Assembly (NCBI GenBank): GCA_900540395.1
Contig: UQFQ01000012.1
Location: 1-45,896, forward strand
Source: an uncultured Mollicutes bacterium
GTDB lineage: Bacteria > Bacillota_I > Bacilli_A > RFN20 > CAG-826
Direction: 5' to 3'
Length of the DNA: 45,896 bases
The stretch's first letter is position 1. Each line of letters starts with the position of its first letter. Shown in pieces: positions 8,302 through 16,193 of this stretch. The translations under genes and the position numbers were made by a program. The notes under the pieces were generated by a model. The model did no database searches, was not told where the DNA came from, and saw only the letters and a list, made by a program, of their open reading frames with translations.

Positions 8302-9573
8302 ATGAAACAATATTATCCTCGAATTATAGATGAACTCTTGAAGAAAAAATTAAGAACTTCAGGTGCGGTTTTGTTAAAAGGCCCTAAATGGTGCGGAAAA
8401 TCAACTTCAGCTAGTCGAATAGCTAAATCGATAATTTTTATGCAAGATCCCTCGACAAGAGAACAAAATATTGCACTTGCTAAGGCTTCTCCAAAAATAT
8501 TTTTAGATAAGGAAACACCACTATTAATTGATGAATGGCAAACTATTCCTTTTATTTGGGACGCAATTAGATTTGAAATTGATCAAAGAAATGCTTTTAA
8601 TCAATTTATCCTTACTGGTAGCTCATCTCCTATTGAAACAAGTAAAATAACTCATAGTGGTTTAGGTCGAATAACTACATTAGTGATGAGACCAATGAGC
8701 TTATACGAATCTAGAGATAGTAGCGGAGAATACTCTATTAAGGATTTATTTAATGGTCTTTATCCAAGCGGAGCGATTTCTAACCATGATATTTTAGATT
8801 ATGCCTATCTTGCTTGTCGAGGTGGCTTTCCTAATGTTTTAGAGTTAGAAAAGGAAGATAGTTTAGAAATTAGCAAAAACTATTTTGATTCTTTAGTTAA
8901 TCAAGATTTTATTTTAAATATAAAACAAGATCGAGATATTCAAAAATTTAAATTAACGTTAAGATCTTATGCTAGAAATATTGGAACATCTTGTCCTCTA
9001 ACCACAATTTTAAAAGATGTAAATAGCAATAATAATCTTTCAATTTCTGATTCGACAATTTATTCATATTTAAAATATTTAAATGATATTTATATTCTGG
9101 ATGAATTGAACGCATGGTCTCCTTTATTAAGAAGTAAGGTCGCAATTAGGACATCTCCAACACATTACTTTGTCGATCCATCAATTGCTACAGCAGCTTT
9201 AGATGTCACGCCATTTGATCTAATTAATGATTTAAAAACTTTTGGTTTTATCTTTGAATCGATGGTAATTAGAGATTTAAAAATTTATGCAGAGACTAAT
9301 GGTGCTAGTTTATACCATTATCGAGATAAAAATGATTTTGAAGTTGATGCGATAATTCGCTTTAATAATGGCAAGTGGGCGGCAATCGAAATCAAACTAT
9401 TTGATGATGAAGCAATTGAAAAAGCCTGCAAAAATTTAATTAAATTTAAAAATAATATTAATAGTCAAAAGATGAAAGAACCATCATTTTTAATGGTTAT
9501 CACTGGAACTAAAAATGCTTATAGAAGAGAAGATGGCGTATTTATCGTACCAATTGATTGCTTAAAAAATTAA
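8302..9573 (+). CDS. AAA_14/DUF4143 ATPase
   Basis: A 423-residue protein of the widespread two-domain family with an N-terminal AAA ATPase and a C-terminal DUF4143 region. Walker A is GPKWCGKST (residues 27-35) and Walker B is LLIDEWQ (74-80). The C-terminal part holds FEVDAI and, a dozen residues later, AIEIKL, a pattern like the PD-(D/E)xK nuclease fold. The family's cellular role is not established. Such genes are often patchily distributed and found beside accessory genes, which fits this location. It appears to be a single-gene unit from a leaderless promoter, with tandem repeats directly upstream and an unrelated convergent gene downstream. Confidence 0.9.
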   Translation: MKQYYPRIIDELLKKKLRTSGAVLLKGPKWCGKSTSASRIAKSIIFMQDPSTREQNIALAKASPKIFLDKETPLLIDEWQTIPFIWDAIRFEIDQRNAFNQFILTGSSSPIETSKITHSGLGRITTLVMRPMSLYESRDSSGEYSIKDLFNGLYPSGAISNHDILDYAYLACRGGFPNVLELEKEDSLEISKNYFDSLVNQDFILNIKQDRDIQKFKLTLRSYARNIGTSCPLTTILKDVNSNNNLSISDSTIYSYLKYLNDIYILDELNAWSPLLRSKVAIRTSPTHYFVDPSIATAALDVTPFDLINDLKTFGFIFESMVIRDLKIYAETNGASLYHYRDKNDFEVDAIIRFNNGKWAAIEIKLFDDEAIEKACKNLIKFKNNINSQKMKEPSFLMVITGTKNAYRREDGVFIVPIDCLKN

Positions 9574-9659
9574 TGCAAAAAGCTTAAAAGCATAATTGAA
9601 AAATTAAGTTTTTGAAAGCGACTATAAAAGCAAATAAATTATCTTTTAAAAATTATAAA

Positions 9660-10058
9660 TTACCAGTTTGATAACATGTTAAGCCGTTCTTCAAACACAT
9701 CATCTTCGCCAAAGACGTTATATATTGTGACGTTGTATTTTTTACAAAATTCATTTATGAAATCGCTATCTGGCTCTTTTTCTTCATGCGAATCATAATA
9801 TGATTGTAGTTCTGATTTAACTTCTTCATATTTTTTATAAATATCATCTTTTGGAGGATCAACATAGATATCACCATACATTATTCCAAAACGAACATAA
9901 ATTCTTCCTTCTCCTTTATCACTTATTGAAAGATTACATTCGATTAGTTTATCATCTTCGCCATATATTTCACATTTTTCTAGATACCATATTTTTTGAT
10001 AATGACGTCTTTCTTCATTGAAGGTATTTGTAACATCTTTCCATTTCGTTTTTTCCAT
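9660..10058 (-). CDS. Orphan 132-residue soluble protein
   Basis: I do not recognise this protein. It is acidic, rich in Tyr, Glu and Asp, and has no signal peptide or membrane segment. It looks alpha/beta, with alternating strand-like (YVRFGIMYGDIYV) and helix-like (YKKYEEVKSELQSYYDSH) stretches. The start is supported by an AAGGAG site (minus strand) 6 nt before the ATG and a TATAAT just upstream. It converges with the DUF4143 gene and diverges from the XRE gene, so it is transcribed alone. Its setting in an accessory patch would fit an immunity or cargo protein, but nothing in the sequence shows this. Confidence 0.6.
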   Translation of the reverse strand: MEKTKWKDVTNTFNEERRHYQKIWYLEKCEIYGEDDKLIECNLSISDKGEGRIYVRFGIMYGDIYVDPPKDDIYKKYEEVKSELQSYYDSHEEKEPDSDFINEFCKKYNVTIYNVFGEDDVFEERLNMLSNW

Positions 10059-10076
10059 AACTTACTCCTTTTTGCT

Positions 10077-10082
10077 ATTATA
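10077..10082 (-). promoter_or_regulatory. -10 box of the orphan gene
   Basis: ATTATA on the plus strand is TATAAT on the minus strand, 18 nt before the ATG at 10058. The interval contains the AAAAGGAG ribosome binding site. No clear -35 is visible. Confidence 0.45.
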
Positions 10083-10154
10083 AATAATATTGATACTTTA
10101 ATATATTTTTATTTATCGTTTCGTATTTATTTCTTATGAAATATATGGAAAATT

Positions 10155-10181
10155 AAGCGAAGCAACTAATAGTTGCGGCTT
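10155..10181. other. Inverted repeat between divergent genes
   Basis: GCAACT (10162-10167) and AGTTGC (10171-10176) form a perfect 6-bp hairpin with a 3-nt loop, framed by AAGC (10155-10158) and GCTT (10178-10181). It sits between the divergent orphan gene and the XRE gene and lacks a T tract. It could be an operator for the regulator or simply a hairpin. Confidence 0.35.
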
Positions 10182-10199
10182 TGTAAATATAGATTGGTG

Positions 10200-10228
10200 T
10201 TCATAAAACGTATTTTAACTAATATAAA
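10200..10228 (+). promoter_or_regulatory. Promoter of the XRE regulator
   Basis: TTCATA (10200-10205), 17 nt, TATAAA (10223-10228). The ATG at 10249 has AAAGGAG upstream, so this mRNA has a short leader with a normal ribosome binding site. Confidence 0.5.
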
Positions 10229-10248
10229 AGCTAAAGGAGAAAGCATTT

Positions 10249-10887
10249 ATGACTCTAGGAGAAAAATTAAAGGAATTAAGAATTAAAGAGAACTTATCGC
10301 AGGAAGATTTAGCAACTAAGCTTAATGTTTCAAGACAAGCAGTAAGTAAACGGGAGCAAAATTTGTCATTGCCAGATACTAATAACCTTATTTTGATTGC
10401 TAAAATATTTCATGTAACTCTAGATGAATTAGTTAATTATAATGACAATTTAAATACCAATAGTGAAGTGAAAGAAAATAAAGAAAGTAGTGAAGAAAAA
10501 GAGATTAGCGAAGAAAAAATTGAAGAACAAGAAGAAAAAGAATATAAAGTTTTTGAAAATTCACCTCTTTTTGCTGTTCTTTCTTCTTTAATTTTTATTG
10601 CTAGCTTTTTAGTTTTTATTTTAGTTGGAGTTTATGTAAATGGAGGATGGAATTACTCTTGGATTGCTTTATTATTTATTCCGATTTTCCTTTCTTTGAT
10701 CGAAAGCGTTAAAAGAAAAAGAATTAGTGCCTTTCTTTTTCCAGTTTTAATTGTTGCCATTTATATGATTCTAGGACTTGTTTATGGTTTATGGCATCCT
10801 TATTGGTTTATCTTTTTGTTTATTCCTCTTTTTTATATTATTGCAGAAGCTTTTGATCGTGCATTTATTGCAAAAAGAAATAAATAA
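10249..10887 (+). CDS. XRE-family regulator with C-terminal membrane domain
   Basis: A 212-residue protein. Residues 1-63 are a classic Cro/C1-type helix-turn-helix domain (LSQEDLATKLNVSRQAVSK, then LDELVNY). A Glu/Lys-rich linker follows at about 66-98, and then three or four hydrophobic segments (about 103-127, 133-150, 158-177, 180-198). Membrane-tethered XRE regulators of this design are common in Firmicutes and may sense the membrane, but the signal here is unknown. One departure from the usual family sequence is KREQN where most members have KWExG. It starts from its own promoter with a good ribosome binding site. Confidence 0.85.
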   Translation: MTLGEKLKELRIKENLSQEDLATKLNVSRQAVSKREQNLSLPDTNNLILIAKIFHVTLDELVNYNDNLNTNSEVKENKESSEEKEISEEKIEEQEEKEYKVFENSPLFAVLSSLIFIASFLVFILVGVYVNGGWNYSWIALLFIPIFLSLIESVKRKRISAFLFPVLIVAIYMILGLVYGLWHPYWFIFLFIPLFYIIAEAFDRAFIAKRNK

Positions 10888-10920
10888 AATATTTAAAGTA
10901 GTTATTTTTCATTATAAAAG

Positions 10921-10942
10921 CATCTTGGCATTAGCCAAGATG
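10921..10942. terminator. Hairpin between the XRE and tdk genes
   Basis: A perfect 9-bp stem CATCTTGGC/GCCAAGATG with loop ATTA. There is no T run on the plus side; CTTTTATAA follows on the minus side. It probably closes the regulator transcript but is not a textbook terminator. It lies 15 nt upstream of the tdk -35 box. Confidence 0.45.
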
Positions 10943-10956
10943 AGCTATTAAAACTA

Positions 10957-10985
10957 TTGTTTTTAATGTTTTTTGTTCTTATAAT
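10957..10985 (+). promoter_or_regulatory. Promoter giving a leaderless tdk mRNA
   Basis: TTGTTT (10957-10962), 17-nt spacer, TATAAT (10980-10985). A GTG start codon lies 8 nt beyond at 10994. This geometry chooses the GTG over the in-frame ATG at 11012, which has no ribosome binding site. Confidence 0.7.
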
Positions 10986-10993
10986 CATTCCTA

Positions 10994-11590
10994 GTGAAAG
11001 GGCACGATATTATGGGGCATGATGATTTAGAAATAGGTTCAATTGAGATGATTACCGGCCCAATGTTTGCTGGTAAAAGTGAAGAATTATTAAGAAGAAT
11101 TAACCGTTTAAAATATGCTAAAAAGAATTTTTTAGTTTTTAAACCTCAAATTGATAATAGATATAGTGAAACCGAGGTTGTTTCACATAGTAAAAGAAGT
11201 TCAAAAGCGATTGCTATTTCTAAAGGTGAAGAAATTTATAACTATTATAAAGATGGAATAGATGCTGTTTGTATTGATGAAGTTCAATTTTTTGACGAAG
11301 GCATTATTAAAGTAATTGATGATTTAGCTAACCGTGGAGTTCGTGTTATTTGTGCAGGTCTAGATTGTGATTTTAAAGGCGATCCATTTAAAATTAGTGC
11401 CATTATCCTTGCAAAAGCTGAATATGTTACTAAATTAACAGCTATTTGTTGTGTTTGTGGAAGAGAAGCTACGATGACTCAACGTTTAGTAAATGGAGTT
11501 CCAGTTTCAAGAAAAGATCCAGTAGTTTTAGTTGGTGCCAGTGAATCTTATGAAGCACGTTGCCGTCATTGCCATGTTGTCAAAGATTAA
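10994..11590 (+). CDS. tdk: Thymidine kinase (class II)
   Basis: Phosphorylates thymidine to dTMP in the pyrimidine salvage pathway in the cytoplasm. The 198-residue length and motifs fit the zinc-binding TK1-like class: P-loop GPMFAGKS (residues 22-29), Walker B-like AVCIDEVQFF, and two Cys-rich knuckles (CCVCG and CRHCH) for the structural zinc. The start is a GTG placed by the leaderless promoter. The alternative ATG at 11012 would give a 192-residue protein, closer to the usual N-terminus, and cannot be excluded. It is transcribed ahead of the two CNNM genes, but those have their own promoter overlapping the end of tdk. Confidence 0.93.
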   Translation: MKGHDIMGHDDLEIGSIEMITGPMFAGKSEELLRRINRLKYAKKNFLVFKPQIDNRYSETEVVSHSKRSSKAIAISKGEEIYNYYKDGIDAVCIDEVQFFDEGIIKVIDDLANRGVRVICAGLDCDFKGDPFKISAIILAKAEYVTKLTAICCVCGREATMTQRLVNGVPVSRKDPVVLVGASESYEARCRHCHVVKD

Positions 11591-11605
11591 CTCCTATATT
11601 ATAAT
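11577..11605 (+). promoter_or_regulatory. Promoter giving a leaderless CNNM-pair mRNA
   Basis: TTGTCA (11577-11582) overlaps the last codons of tdk. A 17-nt spacer leads to TATAAT (11600-11605), and the ATG at 11614 lies 8 nt further. There is no ribosome binding site. This is the best match to a consensus sigma-70 promoter in the window. Confidence 0.75.
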
Positions 11606-11613
11606 ATTTGCAT

Positions 11614-12744
11614 ATGTCGCCGAGTGATATAGATATATTTTTATTAACTAGTACAAATCAATCTCTAAATACGATCTGGGGAATGCCAGATTATGTATGT
11701 TGGATTATAATTGGAATTTGCTTATTAATTAGTGGAGTCTTCAGTGCTTCTGAAAACTCTTTTTCTAATTGCAATAAATATCATTTTAAAGTTTTAGCTG
11801 ATGAAGGTAAGTTAACAGCTAAAATTATTGTTCGCTTAGTTGAAAAATTTGATAATACTTTAGTTACCGTTTTGGTTGGTAATAATATTGTCCAAACTTT
11901 TATGACTTATTTAAGCGCCATGCTTTTTTATAATCTTTGTGTTACTTATGGTCTAGGAAATGGTGTTGAAGCTGTTTTATCAACAGTTGTTATGGCTTTA
12001 TTGATTTATATTGTTAGCGACACTGTCCCAAAGATTATTTCTAAACAAATTCCAAATAAATTAGTTTATGTTTTAGCTTATCCTATTTTTATAATTGGAA
12101 TTATTTTAACTCCAATTTCTTTAATTTTTAGGCTTATTTTAAAAGCTGTTCATAAGATATTTAAAATTAAAGAGGATAATATTTTAACTAAGGATGATTT
12201 TATTCTTCAAGCCGATGAAGCGGTTAGTGAAGATGAAAACTTTGAGGAAGACGAAAATAAAGAGGATGAATTTTTTGAACCTAATGAGCTCCAACTTTTA
12301 AATAGAGCGTTTTATTTTGATTCTATTTATGTAAAAGAAGTTTTAACTCCACGCGAAAAGATATTTGGTGTTGATATTAATGGATTAACTTGTGATAAAC
12401 TTAACGCTATTATTCTTGATACAACATTTTCTCGTATCCCAGTTTATGATGGAGATATAGACAATATTATTGGTATTTTAACAGTTAAAAATTACTTTAA
12501 AGAATATACTCAAGATCCACATCTTGATATAAGAAGTGTATTATCAAGACCACTTTTTGTTGATTATAGTGCAAAAGTTGATGATATTTTCCGTTCTTTT
12601 AATCGTGAAAAGAAACATATAGCCATTGTTAAAGATAACGATAAAGTTGTTGGAATGATTACGATGGAAGATGTTTTAGAAGAGTTAGTTGGTGAAATTA
12701 ACGAAAAGAAAACCAATATTTTAAAAGAGGCCACTAGAAAATGA
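11614..12744 (+). CDS. CNNM/CorB-type DUF21-CBS membrane protein (first)
   Basis: A 376-residue protein with an N-terminal DUF21 membrane domain (several segments between about residues 25 and 185) and a cytoplasmic CBS pair. The second CBS end shows GMITMEDVLEELVGEI. The family is linked to magnesium or divalent cation transport (CorB/CNNM) and was formerly annotated hemolysin. It lacks the C-terminal CorC/HlyC domain that its neighbour has, and carries an acidic insertion (about 205-225) before the CBS region. The ATG at 11614 is chosen from the promoter; a TTG at 11608 is in frame but would lie too close to the -10. Its TGA stop overlaps the next ATG. Confidence 0.85.
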   Translation: MSPSDIDIFLLTSTNQSLNTIWGMPDYVCWIIIGICLLISGVFSASENSFSNCNKYHFKVLADEGKLTAKIIVRLVEKFDNTLVTVLVGNNIVQTFMTYLSAMLFYNLCVTYGLGNGVEAVLSTVVMALLIYIVSDTVPKIISKQIPNKLVYVLAYPIFIIGIILTPISLIFRLILKAVHKIFKIKEDNILTKDDFILQADEAVSEDENFEEDENKEDEFFEPNELQLLNRAFYFDSIYVKEVLTPREKIFGVDINGLTCDKLNAIILDTTFSRIPVYDGDIDNIIGILTVKNYFKEYTQDPHLDIRSVLSRPLFVDYSAKVDDIFRSFNREKKHIAIVKDNDKVVGMITMEDVLEELVGEINEKKTNILKEATRK

Positions 12745-14057
12745 ACGAGTTAACTTTGATTTTAATATATAGTGGTGTTTTAATTGTTTTGCTTTTCTTA
12801 AGCTTTATCTTTTCAAGTGCTGATATGACTTATGGTAGTGCTAGTTTAACTAAACTTGAAGCCATTTATCGTAATGATGAAAGTAAAAAAGCTAATAAAT
12901 ACGCTTATAAACTTTCTAAAGATTATGACAAAACTATTTCTACCATTCTTCTTTTAAATGATACAGTTAATGCTGGGTTAGATTCTGTTTCGACTTTAGT
13001 TGGTGTTAATTTATGTTTCTTAGTTTTAGGGCAAACTGAATTTGCTCAGCTTAGTAGTGAAACTTGGGGCTTTATTGCTTCAATGATCTGCTTAATTGTT
13101 AAAATTACTTTTGGTGAAATTATTGCTAAGTCAATTGGTAAAATTTATAACTACAAATTAGCGGCTTTATATTCTCGAGTATTAAACGCTCTTCAATATG
13201 TCTTTTATCCAATAACTTTCTTCGTTAGTGGATTTGGGGCGATCATTTCTTATCCAATTAGAAAGAATGTCGAAGATATTAAAATATCTGAAGAAGAGCT
13301 TCATGAAATGGTTGATGAGATTGAAGATAGTGGCTTAGTCAATGAAGAAAAAGCTGATATTTTACATGGCACAATTGATTATGCTGAAACTGAAGCTTAT
13401 GAAATTATGACTCCTCGAGTTGATGTTTACGCAGTTGAAGTAAATGAAGACATTGATGAAATTTTAAAAGATGAAGAAACTTATGTTTATTCTCGAATCC
13501 CTGTTTATGAAGATAGTGTAGATAACATTTTAGGTTATGTTTTAACTAAATCTTTAGTAAGGGCAAAACTTGAAAATAATCACGCTAACTTAAAAGATTT
13601 ATTAATCCCAGCTTTAACTTTCCCTCGTTCTACTGAAATCAATGATATCTTAATTGAATTTAAAAAGACTCATCAACACTTTGCTGTAATTTTAGATGAA
13701 TATGGTGGAGTGGAAGGCGTCTTAACCATGGAAGATATTTTAGAAGAAATTGTTGGAGAAATTTGGGATGAAAGTGATGATATTTCTTCTCCTTATTCTA
13801 AGAAAAACGATGGTAGTTATATTGTTGATGGGAAAATGAATTTAGAGGACTTCTGCGAGCTTTTTGATTTAAATTACGATGATATTGAAACAGATTATGT
13901 TACAATTGGTGGCTTCTGTGTTGAGTTATTGGATGATAAATTTGCTTCAATAAATACAATAATTAATTATAAAAATTTAACAATGAAAGTCATTGCAATT
14001 GATGATAAACATACAATTGAAAAATTACTTGTTAAAGTGAAACATGAAGAAGATTAA
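12741..14057 (+). CDS. CNNM/CorB-type DUF21-CBS-CorC membrane protein (second)
   Basis: A 438-residue paralog of the preceding gene, translationally coupled to it (ATGA overlap). It has the DUF21 membrane domain in the first about 180 residues, then a CBS pair (IMTPRVDVYAVE, then GVLTMEDILEEIVGEI), and finally a CorC/HlyC domain (YIVDGKMNLEDFCELF, TIGGFCVELL). The family exports or transports magnesium and related cations. Tandem pairs suggest a heteromeric complex in which the two DUF21 domains face each other, as CorB dimers do; this is inference. A bidirectional terminator overlaps the stop codon. Confidence 0.87.
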   Translation: MNELTLILIYSGVLIVLLFLSFIFSSADMTYGSASLTKLEAIYRNDESKKANKYAYKLSKDYDKTISTILLLNDTVNAGLDSVSTLVGVNLCFLVLGQTEFAQLSSETWGFIASMICLIVKITFGEIIAKSIGKIYNYKLAALYSRVLNALQYVFYPITFFVSGFGAIISYPIRKNVEDIKISEEELHEMVDEIEDSGLVNEEKADILHGTIDYAETEAYEIMTPRVDVYAVEVNEDIDEILKDEETYVYSRIPVYEDSVDNILGYVLTKSLVRAKLENNHANLKDLLIPALTFPRSTEINDILIEFKKTHQHFAVILDEYGGVEGVLTMEDILEEIVGEIWDESDDISSPYSKKNDGSYIVDGKMNLEDFCELFDLNYDDIETDYVTIGGFCVELLDDKFASINTIINYKNLTMKVIAIDDKHTIEKLLVKVKHEED

Positions 14058-14080
14058 GTTATGAAGACTTAATCTTTTTT
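14050..14080. terminator. Bidirectional terminator overlapping two stop codons
   Basis: AGATTAAGT (14051-14059) pairs with ACTTAATCT (14067-14075), followed by TTTTT on the plus strand and flanked by A-rich sequence on the other side. The 5' arm contains the TAA of the second CNNM gene, and the stop codon of the convergent kinase gene begins at 14061. Confidence 0.75.
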
Positions 14081-14592
14081 AAATATAAATTATTTATATC
14101 AATACTTAATTCTTCTAAAGATTTATTTTTGTTAATTATTCTAAAATCAGTTTTGATATTTTCATAAAATAGTTTGCGATCATTATGTAAGCGACGTTTG
14201 ATATCATTTATTTCATCGCCTCTTTTTAGCATTCTCTCATAGCGATCATCTTCGCTAGAATCGATGAAAAAAGAAATAATATGTGGGTCATTTAAAGATT
14301 GAAAAGCTTTTAAACCATTAGGTTCGACAATTAATACTTTATTATCGGCCATTTCACTTTTAAAGGAACCATAATAATTATTATTATAAATTGTTGTTTC
14401 AATAAATTTATTATTAGTTAGATTTTCTTTGAACTCATCAACGCTAATAAAGTAATAATCAATGCCATCTATTTCACCAACTCTTTTATTTCGAGTAGTA
14501 GTTGTAACAAATTTTTTATAGCCGAAAGCAGAGATTAATTTTTTAGCAATCTCTGTTTTTCCGCTTGCACTTGGCCCAATCAAAATAATCAT
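14059..14592 (-). CDS. gmk: Guanylate kinase-like protein
   Basis: A 177-residue nucleoside monophosphate kinase of the guanylate kinase fold, expected to convert GMP to GDP. P-loop GPSASGKT is at residues 6-13. The GMP-binding region is recognisable (TTTTRNKRVGEIDGIDYYF and later NYYGS), and a lid-like RxxxxLKRGDE segment follows (RYERMLKRGDE). It is shorter than typical Gmk (about 200 residues), with a shortened C-terminus, so it may be a divergent paralog rather than the main enzyme. No Shine-Dalgarno sequence is visible. It converges on the CNNM pair and diverges from the Tad-like operon. Confidence 0.75.
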   Translation of the reverse strand: MIILIGPSASGKTEIAKKLISAFGYKKFVTTTTRNKRVGEIDGIDYYFISVDEFKENLTNNKFIETTIYNNNYYGSFKSEMADNKVLIVEPNGLKAFQSLNDPHIISFFIDSSEDDRYERMLKRGDEINDIKRRLHNDRKLFYENIKTDFRIINKNKSLEELSIDINNLYLKKIKSS

Positions 14593-14673
14593 AAATAATT
14601 TTTTTTAAAAATTCTTAAAAATTTTTTAATTTTTTTCAAACAAACTCCTTTATATATGTGAGGAGGTAAAATT

Positions 14674-15789
14674 ATGAAAAAAATTCTGTTAAATTTGCTT
14701 TTTCTTTTATCAAGTGTAGTGAATGTTTCACCATCACAACAAAATTCTAGCACTCAAGATAATGTGAAAAAAGCAAATTCAACTTCGTTTGTTAAAAAAG
14801 AGAAGATTGAAGTTAGTAATAAATTAAGACTGTTTGAGTTGCAAAGCTTTGATTTCCGATTAAGTGATTTTAAAGGTCAGGAAGAAATAAACTTTAATTT
14901 TGAGCTCAAAAAGCCAGTGGATATGTTTCAAGCCTATTTTGTTTATATTGTTGATGAAAATAAAGATCTTTATCTAACTTTAACTAAAGGTGAATTATTA
15001 GGTATTGAAAAAGAAAAAGATGTAACTGCTAGTTTTAATATTAATGACCTTAATGGACTTGGAAATGATTTTTATATTAGAATTGGCGCTGCCTTAAGCT
15101 CTGAATTTCCTTTTGAAGCCGTAGCAGTTTATATTGACTTACCAATGTCTAATATTTGGAATTTGAAGTTTGAAACAAATCAATTAGATTTTGTTGTTGC
15201 TTTAAGTTATGACACAAAATATTTAACTATAACTCGTGAGTATCTTGAGTTTTTAAATATTTCGCATGATGTTTACATTGATACATATGAGCGCTTTTAT
15301 ATTAATGATATTGATTGTGCTTATCAAAGTAATGATATTTTACCTGGAAATTCAGCTACCATAACTTTTTATTTATACGACCCTCTTCATTTATATTTTT
15401 CAGCTTTTATTAAAGAGCATTCAAAATATGAAGATTATGTCGGAACACCATGCTTTTTTGGAGCAACTTACGATAATACAATGCATACATTAAGGTCAAA
15501 CGTTATTTTTTATATAGATTCTACAACTTTAATGTCATATCGATTAAAAGGGGATCTAGCTTATTATTTTAGAAGTTCAAATGCTTTTTATTTTCCAATC
15601 AATTATTATGAAACTTTTAAAGATGCAAAATGTTTAATTTCTTTTACCAATTATAGTGCATGCGGGGCAAATATCGAATATCCTATAAATTTACATTTTG
15701 CTCCTAATTTTCCTCATGAAAATTACTATGTTTCAGTTGTTGAAAGTGTGAAAGATTGGGAAAAAGACCCAGAGGTTATTGAGATATGA
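14674..15789 (+). CDS. Exported protein heading the Tad-like operon
   Basis: I do not recognise this 371-residue protein. It begins with a signal peptide-like MKKILLNLLFLLSSVVNVSPSQ followed by a Ser/Asn/Lys-rich stretch. The rest is rich in aromatic residues and beta-strand-like alternation, suggesting a secreted all-beta protein. No membrane anchor, sortase motif or lipobox is seen. The start has a strong GAGGAGG site. It is coupled by an ATGA overlap to the next gene and so belongs to the secretion/pilus operon. It may be a surface adhesin, an assembly factor or a substrate of the system; context is the only support. Confidence 0.65.
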   Translation: MKKILLNLLFLLSSVVNVSPSQQNSSTQDNVKKANSTSFVKKEKIEVSNKLRLFELQSFDFRLSDFKGQEEINFNFELKKPVDMFQAYFVYIVDENKDLYLTLTKGELLGIEKEKDVTASFNINDLNGLGNDFYIRIGAALSSEFPFEAVAVYIDLPMSNIWNLKFETNQLDFVVALSYDTKYLTITREYLEFLNISHDVYIDTYERFYINDIDCAYQSNDILPGNSATITFYLYDPLHLYFSAFIKEHSKYEDYVGTPCFFGATYDNTMHTLRSNVIFYIDSTTLMSYRLKGDLAYYFRSSNAFYFPINYYETFKDAKCLISFTNYSACGANIEYPINLHFAPNFPHENYYVSVVESVKDWEKDPEVIEI

Positions 15790-16193
15790 GTAGCGCAATA
15801 ATTTTCTTCTCTTTCATGTTAGTCACATCTTTAACAAGCGTTTTAGGTATATCAATAAATGGGATGGCGATAAATAGAATTTTTTACGAAATGCCAATTG
15901 GAGTAGTTAATAGTTCGATTGCTTTATATCAAAAAGATGGTGAATTTAATCCTTATTTTAATCGCACCGTTTTGGAAAACAATATTAAAACTTATTTAAC
16001 AAAAAGTTTAAAAGGATATGTGCCAAGTTATGAAATTGATTTTACCTACTATCGAAAAACTGATAATAACGAATATGTAATTGATGGTTCGGTATATAGA
16101 AGACAAGTTGATGTTTATTTTGCTTGTACCTACTCATCTTTTGTGAGATTTGAAGGAAGAAGAGGATTCGAAATAGAAAGGACAGATTTATAA
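15786..16193 (+). CDS. Minor pilin-like (TadE-like) membrane-anchored protein
   Basis: A 135-residue protein with a single N-terminal hydrophobic helix (about residues 3-28) followed by a hydrophilic extracellular-type domain. That is the pattern of minor pseudopilins and TadE/TadF proteins. It is translationally coupled on both sides: ATGA overlap upstream, and the next ATG directly follows its stop. The classic TadE sequence is not clear, so the call rests on architecture and on its place directly before the TadA-type ATPase. Confidence 0.5.
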   Translation: MSSAIIFFSFMLVTSLTSVLGISINGMAINRIFYEMPIGVVNSSIALYQKDGEFNPYFNRTVLENNIKTYLTKSLKGYVPSYEIDFTYYRKTDNNEYVIDGSVYRRQVDVYFACTYSSFVRFEGRRGFEIERTDL

